From positions 62,001 through 126,000 of the forward strand of contig NZ_RZIS01000007.1 in the NCBI RefSeq assembly GCF_005281835.1: 64,000 bases of DNA. Reading direction: 5' to 3'. The stretch comes from Vibrio profundi. GTDB taxonomy: Bacteria > Pseudomonadota > Gammaproteobacteria > Enterobacterales > Vibrionaceae. How positions within the stretch are numbered: the stretch's first letter is position 1; the number at the start of each line of letters is the position of its first letter. The notes below the pieces were generated by a model. It ran no database searches. It saw only the letters and a program-made list of their open reading frames with translations, and had not been told where the DNA came from. This document shows, in pieces, positions 25,516-34,013 of the stretch. Both the position numbers and the translations under genes were made by a program.

Positions 25516-26055
25516 TTAAGCCATTGCACCTAGTTCTTGTAGAACTTCTTCAGCCCAAAGAATCCAAGCTTCACGAATCACAAGGTTGCGGCGTAAAGTT
25601 AGACGCTCTAGACGAGCTTGCTTGTCTAAAGTTGCTGGTGTTGCGTAGTAAGCTGATTCGATCTCTTTGTAGTGAGCCACAAGCTTACGAGACTCTTCTA
25701 CTAGTTCAGCAAGTTGAGTGCGGTATGCATCAGACGGTTGAACTGCACAAGCCATTAGCTTAGCAGAGAACTCATCACGTACAGTTGGGTGTGCTGTTGG
25801 CTGTTCAAACCATTCACCAAGAGCGCTACGGCCAGCGTCGGTAATAGAATAAACTTTACGATCAGGCTTACCTTCTTGAGGCTCTAGCACACAAGTCACT
25901 TGCTCGTTCTGAGCCATTTTATTTAGTTCACGGTAAACTTGTTGATGGCTAGCTTTCCAGAAGTAACCAATACTTGCTGAAAATTCTTTTGTGATATCGT
26001 AACCAGTAGCATCGCGCGTACTTAAAACAGTTAGGATTACGTGTGGTAATGACAT
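25516..26055 (-). CDS. aphA: Quorum-sensing regulator AphA (PadR family)
   Basis: PadR-type winged-helix regulator, the low-cell-density master regulator of vibrios (and activator of tcpPH with AphB in V. cholerae). The sequence MSLPHVILTVLSTRDATGYDITKEF with WKASHQQVYRELNKM is the AphA N-terminal DNA-binding domain; the C-terminal antiparallel coiled-coil dimerises. I start at ATG 26055 (179 residues, the V. cholerae length), with GAAG upstream; the codons to 26076 are not part of the family. It is activated by Qrr sRNAs and repressed by LuxR/HapR in other vibrios. Confidence 0.96.
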   Translation of the reverse strand: MSLPHVILTVLSTRDATGYDITKEFSASIGYFWKASHQQVYRELNKMAQNEQVTCVLEPQEGKPDRKVYSITDAGRSALGEWFEQPTAHPTVRDEFSAKLMACAVQPSDAYRTQLAELVEESRKLVAHYKEIESAYYATPATLDKQARLERLTLRRNLVIREAWILWAEEVLQELGAMA

Positions 26056-26322
26056 GTCTTCAATCCAAATGGTCAATAAACAGTAAACAATGCTTAAACA
26101 TCAAGTGTGCTTCTAATGGCACGTTATGTTGGAATTCGTTTAAGCAGCACCAACTAAGATCGTTGGTAATGTCACCTTACAAAGCCGTTTATCACCTAGA
26201 TTGGCCTGTTATACAAACCAATATGCTGTGGAATATTTTATTATTAGCTCTCACAGCGGAGCAGTAGTATATCTAAATAATAAGCATAAAGTGGAATACA
26301 TGGACAAAATAACCCAAAAAGC

Positions 26323-26339
26323 TGATAAAAAACTCAATA
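26323..26339. promoter_or_regulatory. Candidate LuxR/HapR-type operator upstream of aphA
   Basis: Read on the minus strand it is TATTGA-GTTTT-TTATCA, matching the arms of the LuxR/HapR consensus TTATTGATAAATTTATCAATAA in the left arm and centre-right. It lies about 270 bases before the aphA start. Confidence 0.45.
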
Positions 26340-26352
26340 GCGATAATTTAAC

Positions 26353-26383
26353 AAAATAAAAGGCCGCTTAATGCGACCTTTTG
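26353..26383 (-). terminator. Terminator of ppc
   Basis: AAAGGCCGC-TTAAT-GCGACCTTT (one mismatch-type G-T pairing), with a T-rich tail on the minus strand. Confidence 0.8.
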
Positions 26384-26408
26384 TCTTTTTGGTAGTTCTA
26401 TAAACTGC

Positions 26409-29039
26409 TTATCCGGTATTGCGCATACCAGCAGCTATACCTGCAATCGTCACCATTAGTGCTTCTTCAAGCTCTGCAGGTGGTGTTTCACACTTACGAG
26501 TACGATATAGAAGTTCAGCTTGTAGCATGTTCAATGGCTCTACGTAGATGTTACGTAGGCGAATTGATTCAAGGCCCCATGGGTCACTTTGCATCAAGTT
26601 TTCGTTATTTTCTACGTTCAGTACTGTTTTGATATCTTGCTGTAGCTGTTCACGCAGTCGCTCACCTAGTGGTAGCAGCGGCTCATCAACAAGACGTTGA
26701 TCGTAGTACTGAGCGATTTCCATATTACATTTCGAGTACACCATTTCCAGCATACCTAAACGTGTAGAGAAGAATGGCCATTCACGGCACATCTCTTCCA
26801 GTAAAGCTTGGTGACCTTTATCAACAGAATATTGAATTGCTTCACCAGCACCTAACCACGCAGGAAGAACTAAGCGGTTCTGACTCCAAGAGAAAATCCA
26901 TGGTATCGCACGTAGGCTTTCTACACCACCGTTCGGGTTCCGTTTTGCTGGGCGAGAACCTAAAGGCAGCTTGCCTAGCTCTAGCTCCGGTGTTGCTTGG
27001 CGGAAGTAAGGAACAAACTTTTCTTCACCACGAACTACGCTGCGGTACGCTTCACAAGATACTTGAGATAGCACTTCCATTAGGTCGCGCCATTCTTGCT
27101 TCGGCTCTGGTGGTGGCAGAAGGTTCGCTTCTAGGATCGCGCTCGCGTACATGTTGAAGCTATTCACCGCTACTTCTGGTAGACCAAGCTTGAAGCGGAT
27201 CATCTCGCCTTGTTCTGTTACGCGCAAGCCGCCTTTAAGGCTTTTCGGTGGTTGAGAAAGTAGTGCAGCATGTGCTGGTGCGCCACCACGACCAACAGTA
27301 CCGCCACGGCCGTGGAATAATGTTAGCTCTACACCTTCTTCTTCTGAAACTTTAACTAGCTTATCCATGGCATCGTATTGAGCCCAGCCTGCTGCCATTA
27401 CACCGGCATCTTTCGCAGAGTCAGAGTAACCAATCATTACCATTTGGTGATTTTGGATAAAGCCACGGTACAAGTCGATGCCCATCAACTGTTTAATGAC
27501 ATCTTCTGAGTTGTTCAAATCGTCCAGCGTTTCAAACAATGGACAAACATCCATACGATACGGGCAACCAGATTCTTGCAATAGCAGGTGAACAGCCAGA
27601 ACATCAGAGGCTGTGCGTGCCATTGAAATGACATAAGCGCCAAAGGCTTCGCGTGGTTGGGCTGCAATTATCTTACAGGTGTCCAAAACCTCTTTAACCT
27701 GTTCTGACGGTTCCCAATCGCGAGGAAGTAGCGGGCGCTTGGAGCTTAATTCATTGGTTAGGAAAGCAATTTTGTCTTGCTCGCTCCACTGGTCGTAATC
27801 ACCAATGCCCAGGTAACGCGTCAGTTCTGAAAGGACATCCGAGTGGCGAGTACTTTCTTGGCGAACATCGAGGCGAACTAAGTGGACACCGAATGCTTTA
27901 ATACGACGAAGTGTATCGAGTAGTGAACCGTCTGCGATCACGCCCATGCCACATTCATGCAGCGATTGGTAACACGCGTACAGCGGTGCCCAAAGTTGGT
28001 CGATGTTCTGAAGCGTGGTCTTCTTCGGCACGTCCGCTTCGTGAATTTCAGCGTCTAATACTTCTAAGGTATCGTTCAGTAACGTGCGTAACCCTTTCAG
28101 GATTGCACGGTAAGCTTCGTGTTCTTCACCCGCTAGCTCACGTACTGCATCGTTGCACTTAGTCATCGATAGTTCAGTGATGAGCTCGTTAACGTCGTTC
28201 AGATACAAATCAGCCGCTTTCCAGCGAGATAAGCGTAATACTTCTTTGGTAATGGTATGAGTTACGAATGGGTTACCGTCGCGGTCACCGCCCATCCAAG
28301 ATGAGAAATGCACAGGACGAGCGTCAATTGGTAGGCCTTCACCAAGGTAACCTTTTAGTCGGCCATCCATTTCACGTAGGAAATCAGGTACCGCCTCCCA
28401 TAGTGAGTTTTCTACAACCGCAAAGCCCCATTTCGCTTCGTCTAGTGGCGTAGGGCGCTGTTGACGAATGACATCTGAGTGCCAGCCTTGAGCAATCAAC
28501 TGCTCTAAGCGACGTTCTGTTTTTACGCGCTCTTTGTTTGATAGGTCACTCAGCTCTAATTTTGAGAGACACTCATTAATCTTAACCAGCTTATTGATCA
28601 TAGTGCGACGAGTGATTTCCGTCGGGTGAGCAGTCAATACGAGTTCAATGTTCAGATCGCGTACTGCTTGAGCAGCATCGAGTTTGCTTACGTCGTTTTG
28701 GCTAAGCTTAGAAAATAGAGCTTGGAGTGCGTCTGGCTCGCAGACATGTTCCTCACAGTGGCGAGAGATCGTATGGTACTGCTCTGCCATGTTAGTGAGG
28801 TTTAAGAATTGGTTAAATGCGCGAGCAACAGGAGTCAATTGCTCATTTGGCAGGTTTTTAATTTCTTCAACTAAGCTGTCACGGTCAGCTTGATTGCCTG
28901 CGCGGGCGGACTTGGAAAGTTTACGGATAGTTTCCACTTTCTCTAAGATAACGTCACCATGTGCGTCTTGGATAGTGTTGCCGAGCAAGCGTCCTAGCAT
29001 GCTTACGTTACTCTTGAGAGCGGCGTATTTCTCGTTCAT
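26409..29039 (-). CDS. ppc: Phosphoenolpyruvate carboxylase
   Basis: Anaplerotic enzyme that makes oxaloacetate from phosphoenolpyruvate and bicarbonate. The catalytic His is in LTAHPTEITRRT, with the FHGRGGTVGRGG loop and the conserved C-terminus ending RNTG. I start at ATG 29039 (MNEKYAALKSNVSMLG, 876 residues, like E. coli 883); ATG 29045 two codons upstream is possible. Its product feeds aspartate and hence the methionine and arginine genes on either side, although no co-regulation is visible. Confidence 0.97.
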   Translation of the reverse strand: MNEKYAALKSNVSMLGRLLGNTIQDAHGDVILEKVETIRKLSKSARAGNQADRDSLVEEIKNLPNEQLTPVARAFNQFLNLTNMAEQYHTISRHCEEHVCEPDALQALFSKLSQNDVSKLDAAQAVRDLNIELVLTAHPTEITRRTMINKLVKINECLSKLELSDLSNKERVKTERRLEQLIAQGWHSDVIRQQRPTPLDEAKWGFAVVENSLWEAVPDFLREMDGRLKGYLGEGLPIDARPVHFSSWMGGDRDGNPFVTHTITKEVLRLSRWKAADLYLNDVNELITELSMTKCNDAVRELAGEEHEAYRAILKGLRTLLNDTLEVLDAEIHEADVPKKTTLQNIDQLWAPLYACYQSLHECGMGVIADGSLLDTLRRIKAFGVHLVRLDVRQESTRHSDVLSELTRYLGIGDYDQWSEQDKIAFLTNELSSKRPLLPRDWEPSEQVKEVLDTCKIIAAQPREAFGAYVISMARTASDVLAVHLLLQESGCPYRMDVCPLFETLDDLNNSEDVIKQLMGIDLYRGFIQNHQMVMIGYSDSAKDAGVMAAGWAQYDAMDKLVKVSEEEGVELTLFHGRGGTVGRGGAPAHAALLSQPPKSLKGGLRVTEQGEMIRFKLGLPEVAVNSFNMYASAILEANLLPPPEPKQEWRDLMEVLSQVSCEAYRSVVRGEEKFVPYFRQATPELELGKLPLGSRPAKRNPNGGVESLRAIPWIFSWSQNRLVLPAWLGAGEAIQYSVDKGHQALLEEMCREWPFFSTRLGMLEMVYSKCNMEIAQYYDQRLVDEPLLPLGERLREQLQQDIKTVLNVENNENLMQSDPWGLESIRLRNIYVEPLNMLQAELLYRTRKCETPPAELEEALMVTIAGIAAGMRNTG

Positions 29040-29296
29040 TGTCATCCTGCCTCGTAAAAAAATTACATCCATTGTTCCTTGTTAAGTACACAATCTAGCG
29101 AAAAGTGCTGTCTATAGTCAAATAAAGCATTCTAAGATTGCATTTATTAGTTTTCTTCATGACGTAAGACAAAAATTTGCTTTGCATCGCATATAGAGTG
29201 AAATTTAATTACAACTAAATGAAAGCAAATAAAATTACAGCATAAAAGCGAAGTGAAGAAACTCGCTCTCATGCTAAGGCTGATAATTGATAATAA

Positions 29297-30433
29297 TTAG
29301 AAACAATATTTACGAATGGATTTACCTAAGATATCGATCGTTGGGTCGATAAAATCGAAGCTTAAGAACTCATCAGGCTGGTGAGCTTGGTCAATTGAGC
29401 CCGGGCCGAGCACTAATGTAGGGCATAGCTGCTGTAAGAAAGGGGCTTCTGTGCAGTAGTTTACAGTTTCTGAAGGCGTGCCGCATACCGATTCCATTCC
29501 GCCAATGAAAGGGTGATCGTGTTGACACTCATAGCCTGGAATAGGCTCGTGCAATGGATTAATTTCAATTCTGCCCGGCCATTTTGTTTCGACATCTTTT
29601 AGCGCACCACGCAGCATGTTATTTAACCCATCTAAGCTGATCCCTGGGAGAGGGCGCACATCGTAATGCAATTCACAACAGCCACAGATACGGTTCGCGC
29701 TGTCTCCACCGTGAATATGGCCTAAGTTCAATGTTGGGCTAGGGATGGCGAAACCTGGGTGGTGATATTCTTTGATCAGTTTGTCACGCAGCCGCATCAG
29801 AGCAAACAGTACTTCGTGCATAATTTCGATCGCATTAACCCCTAATGCAGGATCGGATGAGTGGCCAGATTTACCGGTTACGCGAACGGCATTTGCTACA
29901 TGCCCTTTATGGCCACGAATCGGAACTAAGCTAGTTGGTTCGCCAATGATGCAGTAATCAGGCTTAAACGGGGCGTTTTCAGTGAAGTGACGTGCACCAA
30001 GCATGGTCGTTTCTTCGTCACAGGTCGCCAATACATAAAGTGGCTTGGTTTGCTTGCTCCAGTCGATTTTTTTGACTGCTTCATAAATAAAAGCAAAGAA
30101 GCCTTTCATGTCGGCAGTACCTAATCCATAGAATCGATTGTTTGATTCAGTCAAAGCGTGAGGATTGAAGTTCCAGCGTCCCTCGTCAAATGGCACTGTA
30201 TCACTGTGGCCCGCTAGTAGTAGGCCACCTTCTCCAGCCCCTTTTTTAGCAATCATATTGTGTTTACCCGGTTCGACTTCGATCACTTCGACGCTAAATC
30301 CAAGATCTTTAAACCATGTCGCCATCTTTTCGATGACCTTTTCATTGCCGTGATCCCAAGTTGGATCGGTAGAACTAATGGATGCGGTGGAAATCAGGCC
30401 TTCATAGACCTCAAGAAAACTCGGTAATTGCAT
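29297..30433 (-). CDS. argE: Acetylornithine deacetylase
   Basis: Zinc-dependent M20 metallohydrolase that releases ornithine from N-acetylornithine. Metal-site motifs LAGHSDTVPFDEG, GLGTADMKG and ATCDEETTMLGA, then IIGEPTSLVP, are present in the expected order. 378 residues (E. coli 383). It is divergent from argCBG and shares the ARG-box-containing promoter region. It is used because this lineage does not rely only on ArgJ-type transacetylation. Confidence 0.95.
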   Translation of the reverse strand: MQLPSFLEVYEGLISTASISSTDPTWDHGNEKVIEKMATWFKDLGFSVEVIEVEPGKHNMIAKKGAGEGGLLLAGHSDTVPFDEGRWNFNPHALTESNNRFYGLGTADMKGFFAFIYEAVKKIDWSKQTKPLYVLATCDEETTMLGARHFTENAPFKPDYCIIGEPTSLVPIRGHKGHVANAVRVTGKSGHSSDPALGVNAIEIMHEVLFALMRLRDKLIKEYHHPGFAIPSPTLNLGHIHGGDSANRICGCCELHYDVRPLPGISLDGLNNMLRGALKDVETKWPGRIEINPLHEPIPGYECQHDHPFIGGMESVCGTPSETVNYCTEAPFLQQLCPTLVLGPGSIDQAHQPDEFLSFDFIDPTIDILGKSIRKYCF

Positions 30434-30499
30434 AATATCTTCACTTCTACTATTGACAGAAAAACCATAAGACGGTAAAACACATATTAAATCATATTT

Positions 30500-30517
30500 A
30501 ATGAATAAAAAATCAAA
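30500..30517. promoter_or_regulatory. ARG box in the argE-argC region
   Basis: TGAAT-AAAA-AATCA fits the ArgR consensus TGAAT-WWWW-ATTCA with one mismatch. Weaker symmetrical sequence precedes it (30485-30502) and another TGAAT occurs at 30537. Divergent control of argE and argCBG by ArgR is expected. Confidence 0.65.
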
Positions 30518-30588
30518 TAAAGCTAAAAATTAAGTATGAATAGTCAAATTCTAAATATGAACAACCTCAAAAAATTGGATGTGTTGAG

Positions 30589-31593
30589 ATGTTAAAAACC
30601 ACAATCATTGGCGCAAGCGGCTACACAGGAGCGGAACTGGCTCTGATGGTAAATAAACACCCTGAACTTACGCTATCAGGTTTATATGTATCCGCCAATA
30701 GTGTCGATGCTGGCAAATCAATCGCTAAACTGCACGGTAAGTTAGCGGGCTTAATTGATATGCCGGTTCAACCATTGGTTGATCCAGAAGCGGTTGCGAA
30801 AGCTTCTGATGTGATTTTTTTAGCAACGGCCCATGAAGTGAGCCACGACCTAGCGCCTATATTCCTTGAAAACGATTGTCAGGTTTTTGATTTATCTGGT
30901 GCGTTTAGGGTGAAAGGCGAAAACTTCTACCAAGAGTTTTACGGTTTTGAACATCAACACGAACAGTGGTTAGACAAAGCGGCTTACGGCCTAGCTGAGT
31001 GGAACGAACAAGAAATAAAAGAAGCTCAGCTGGTTGCCGTAGCGGGTTGTTACCCAACGGCGTCTCAGCTAGCGATTAAACCACTAGTAGAAAATAAGCT
31101 GATCGACGAAAACCAATGGCCAGTGATTAATGCAACCAGCGGTGTGACGGGAGCAGGTCGTAAAGCGAGCATGACCAATAGCTTTTGTGAAGTGAGCTTA
31201 CAGCCTTATGGCGTTTTTAATCACCGTCACCAACCAGAAATCGCCTCCCATTTAGGGTGTGATGTGATTTTCACTCCGCATTTAGGAAACTTTAAGCGTG
31301 GCATTCTAGCGACCATCACAATGAAGCTGGCTGAAGGCGTAACAGAGCAACATATACAAGATGCTTTCGAGCAAGCTTACCAAGGCAAGCCTGCGGTGAG
31401 ATTACTCGAAGAGACATTACCAAGAATCCAAGATGTAGAAAACACGCCTTTCTGCGATTTAGGTTGGAAGGTTCAAGGCCAGCACATCATTGTGGTATCG
31501 GCGATAGACAATTTGTTAAAAGGTGCATCCAGCCAAGCGATGCAGTGTTTAAATTTACGGTATGGCTTTCAGCCATTAACTGCGCTAGTGTAA
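30589..31593 (+). CDS. argC: N-acetyl-gamma-glutamyl-phosphate reductase
   Basis: NADPH-dependent third step of arginine synthesis. The dinucleotide motif GASGYTGAEL is at residue 8 and the catalytic Cys is in VAGCYPTASQLA; HRHQPEI follows. 334 residues, as in E. coli. It starts the argCBG cluster, 12 bases before argB. Confidence 0.97.
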   Translation: MLKTTIIGASGYTGAELALMVNKHPELTLSGLYVSANSVDAGKSIAKLHGKLAGLIDMPVQPLVDPEAVAKASDVIFLATAHEVSHDLAPIFLENDCQVFDLSGAFRVKGENFYQEFYGFEHQHEQWLDKAAYGLAEWNEQEIKEAQLVAVAGCYPTASQLAIKPLVENKLIDENQWPVINATSGVTGAGRKASMTNSFCEVSLQPYGVFNHRHQPEIASHLGCDVIFTPHLGNFKRGILATITMKLAEGVTEQHIQDAFEQAYQGKPAVRLLEETLPRIQDVENTPFCDLGWKVQGQHIIVVSAIDNLLKGASSQAMQCLNLRYGFQPLTALV

Positions 31594-31605
31594 GGAGCCC
31601 TGAAA

Positions 31606-32394
31606 ATGAGCCTGAATAAGCAACCTTTAGTCGTAAAATTAGGTGGAGCTGCATTGTCTTGTGGTGAAACGCTCAGCAAACTTTTCGGCGCGATCTCTAG
31701 CTATCAGCAACAAGCTCAACGTCCAATCGTCATTGTTCATGGCGGTGGCTATTTAGTTGATGACTTAATGAACCAGCTAAATCTAGAAACGGTGAAGAAA
31801 GACGGCCTACGCGTGACTCCTTACGACCAAATCCCAGTGATCGCAGGGGCATTAGCAGGCACCGCGAACAAACTGCTGCAAGGCCAAGCGATTAAAGATG
31901 GATTAAAAGCTGTGGGTTTAAGCCTAGCGGATGGCGGTTTATGCCAAGTGGAAGAGCTTAATCCAGAACTAGGCGCTGTAGGCAAAGCGGCTCCCGGTGA
32001 TGCTTCTGTATTACAAGCCATTCTCTCAACCAACGCACTACCAATTATCAGTTCTATCGGGTTAACCGAAGAAGGACAATTAATGAATGTGAATGCCGAT
32101 CAAGCGGCAGTTGCAGTGGCAGGAGCATTGGACGCGGAATTGGTTCTACTGTCTGACGTGAGCGGCGTACTCGACGGTAAAGGTCACTTAATTTCCAGTT
32201 TGAATCAGCAAGAAGCAGACGATTTGATCGCAGGCAAAGTGATTACCGATGGCATGATAGTCAAGGTTCAAGCGGCTCTGGAAGCGGCGAACGATTTAGG
32301 ACGTCCAATTGAAGTCGCTACGTGGCGCTACCCAGAAAAACTCACAAAATTATTTTCAGGTGAAAGCATAGGCACACAGTTTTTACCTCAGTAA
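31606..32394 (+). CDS. argB: Acetylglutamate kinase
   Basis: Phosphorylates N-acetylglutamate, the second arginine step. The Gly-rich loops KLGGAAL and VHGGGYLVDDLM and the LSDVSGVLDG segment are typical of the amino-acid kinase family. 262 residues, close to the arginine-insensitive enterobacterial form (258), so feedback control probably lies elsewhere. AAGGAG precedes the start. Confidence 0.96.
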   Translation: MSLNKQPLVVKLGGAALSCGETLSKLFGAISSYQQQAQRPIVIVHGGGYLVDDLMNQLNLETVKKDGLRVTPYDQIPVIAGALAGTANKLLQGQAIKDGLKAVGLSLADGGLCQVEELNPELGAVGKAAPGDASVLQAILSTNALPIISSIGLTEEGQLMNVNADQAAVAVAGALDAELVLLSDVSGVLDGKGHLISSLNQQEADDLIAGKVITDGMIVKVQAALEAANDLGRPIEVATWRYPEKLTKLFSGESIGTQFLPQ

Positions 32395-32498
32395 CTTATT
32401 TGACTTAAGAAAGTTAAGTTTAAGAATTTTTAATGTAAATGGATAAACCCCGAGGAACTGACCGCCAAGCGCAGGCCCGGGTATTTAGGAGAACTCAA

Positions 32499-33710
32499 AT
32501 GAGCAAGGTTAAAGTAAATAAAGTAGTTGTAGCCTATTCTGGCGGTCTAGACACTTCGGTAATCATCCCGTGGTTGAAAGAAAACTATGATTGTGAAGTC
32601 GTTGCGTTTGTAGCGGATGTAGGCCAAGGTGATGAAGAGCTGATTGGCATTGAAGAGAAAGCGAAAGCGTCTGGCGCGTCTGAGTGTTACATCGCTGACC
32701 TAAAAGAAGAGATGGTGGCAGATTACATCTACCCAACGCTAAAAACGGGTGCTTACTACGAAGGCAAATACCTACTAGGTACTTCTATGGCTCGTCCAAT
32801 CATTGCTAAAGCGCAGGTTGAAGTCGCACGTAAAGTAGGTGCAGACGCACTGTGTCACGGCTGTACAGGTAAAGGTAACGACCAAGTTCGTTTTGAAGGC
32901 GCATTCGCTGCACTAGCACCAGACCTACACGTGATCGCACCATGGCGTGAGTGGGATCTAGTGAGCCGTGAAGAATGTCTAGATTACCTAGCTGAGCGTA
33001 ACATTCCTTGTACTGCTTCTCTGACTAAGATCTACTCACGTGACGCAAACGCATGGCACATCTCAACGGAAGGTGGTGTTCTAGAAGATACATGGAACGC
33101 GCCAAACGATGATTGCTGGGCATGGACTGTTGACCCAGAGCAAGCGCCAAACGAATCTGAATCAGTAACGCTGAAAGTAGAAAAAGGCGAAGTGGTAGCT
33201 GTTGACGGCGAAAACATGACGCCATATAACGCATTGGTTTACCTGAACGAGAAGGGTGCTAAACACGGTGTTGGCCGTATCGATATCGTAGAAAACCGTT
33301 TGGTTGGCATGAAGTCTCGTGGTTGTTACGAAACTCCTGGTGGCACTATCATGATGGAAGCGCTACGTGCAGTTGAGCAATTAGTGCTAGACAAAGCGGC
33401 GTTCGAATTCCGTGAAGAGCTAGGCGTTAAAGCTTCTCATCTTGTCTACGATGGTCGTTGGTTCACTCCATTATGTAAGTCAATCCTTGCGGCAACGGAA
33501 GAACTAGCGCAAGACGTAAACGGTGAAGTGGTGATCAAACTTTACAAAGGCCACGCAACGGTGACTCAGAAGCGTTCTGATAACAGCTTGTACTCAGAAG
33601 AATTCGCGACCTTTGGTGAAGATGAAGTTTACGACCAAAGCCATGCAGAAGGCTTCATCCGCCTTTACTCGCTATCAAGCCGTATCCGCGCACTGAACAG
33701 CCAAAAGTAA
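32499..33710 (+). CDS. argG: Argininosuccinate synthase
   Basis: Condenses citrulline and aspartate with ATP. The P-loop-like YSGGLDTSVI and the EGGVLED and SVTLKVEKGE segments are typical of this ATP pyrophosphatase. I start at ATG 32499 (MSKVKVNKVVVAYSGG, 403 residues) because AGGAG is 8 bases upstream; codons to 32439 look non-coding. It is downstream of argB by 104 bases. argF (ornithine carbamoyltransferase), needed between argD and argG, is not in this window. Confidence 0.96.
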   Translation: MSKVKVNKVVVAYSGGLDTSVIIPWLKENYDCEVVAFVADVGQGDEELIGIEEKAKASGASECYIADLKEEMVADYIYPTLKTGAYYEGKYLLGTSMARPIIAKAQVEVARKVGADALCHGCTGKGNDQVRFEGAFAALAPDLHVIAPWREWDLVSREECLDYLAERNIPCTASLTKIYSRDANAWHISTEGGVLEDTWNAPNDDCWAWTVDPEQAPNESESVTLKVEKGEVVAVDGENMTPYNALVYLNEKGAKHGVGRIDIVENRLVGMKSRGCYETPGGTIMMEALRAVEQLVLDKAAFEFREELGVKASHLVYDGRWFTPLCKSILAATEELAQDVNGEVVIKLYKGHATVTQKRSDNSLYSEEFATFGEDEVYDQSHAEGFIRLYSLSSRIRALNSQK

Positions 33711-33719
33711 TGACAAAGG

Positions 33720-33752
33720 TTCACGGCTAGGCTCAGAATTACCTGCCGTGAA
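33720..33752 (+). promoter_or_regulatory. Hairpin directly after argG
   Basis: TTCACGGC (33720-33727) pairs with GCCGTGAA (33745-33752), reinforced by AGG/CCT inside. It lacks a T run and precedes the true terminator, so it may protect the mRNA 3' end or pause polymerase. Confidence 0.5.
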
Positions 33753-33762
33753 TACTTGTAAA

Positions 33763-33811
33763 AAGAAGCCCGTTAGAGACTAATTGAAGTCACTAACGGG
33801 CTTCTTTTTTG
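33763..33811 (+). terminator. Terminator of argCBG
   Basis: AAGAAGCCCGTTAG...CTAACGGGCTTCTT with an inner GACT/AGTC pairing, then T6. Confidence 0.93.
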
Positions 33812-34013
33812 TATTTATTGGTTATTATGCGCACTGTGAACTGTATAATGAGCACGTAACAAAGAACTTTTGAATAAATATGTAGAAATAATGAATTAAT
33901 TCTTTATTTTTGAATGGAATTACCGTAAGTTTGAATCATCAGAAAAATACTGATTCATAATCAGAATTAAGACTTGCACTAGACAGTAGCACTGAGCATT
34001 TAGGAGATACACA
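33812..34013. promoter_or_regulatory. argH promoter region with regularly spaced ARG-like half-sites
   Basis: TGAAT occurs at 33871, 33892, 33911 and 33932, spaced 21, 19 and 21 bases, and ATTCA occurs at 33953. Tandem ARG boxes recur every 21 bases, so this looks like a degenerate ArgR array. With the two hairpins at 33720-33811 it accounts for the 303-base argG-argH gap. Confidence 0.5.

Larger units (their letters stand above)
26056..26408. other. aphA upstream region (353 bases)
   Basis: No gene seen. It holds the aphA promoter and long leader, where Qrr pairing occurs in other vibrios. A LuxR/HapR-like palindrome lies at 26323-26339 and an ATATGC sequence, the half-site recognised by AphA itself, at 26221-26226. 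The ppc terminator is at the far end. Confidence 0.5.

Noticed and set aside
30485..30502. Second ARG box immediately before the one at 30500
   Set aside because: Symmetrical but only partly matches TGAAT/ATTCA and overlaps the better site, so it is not listed as a separate box.
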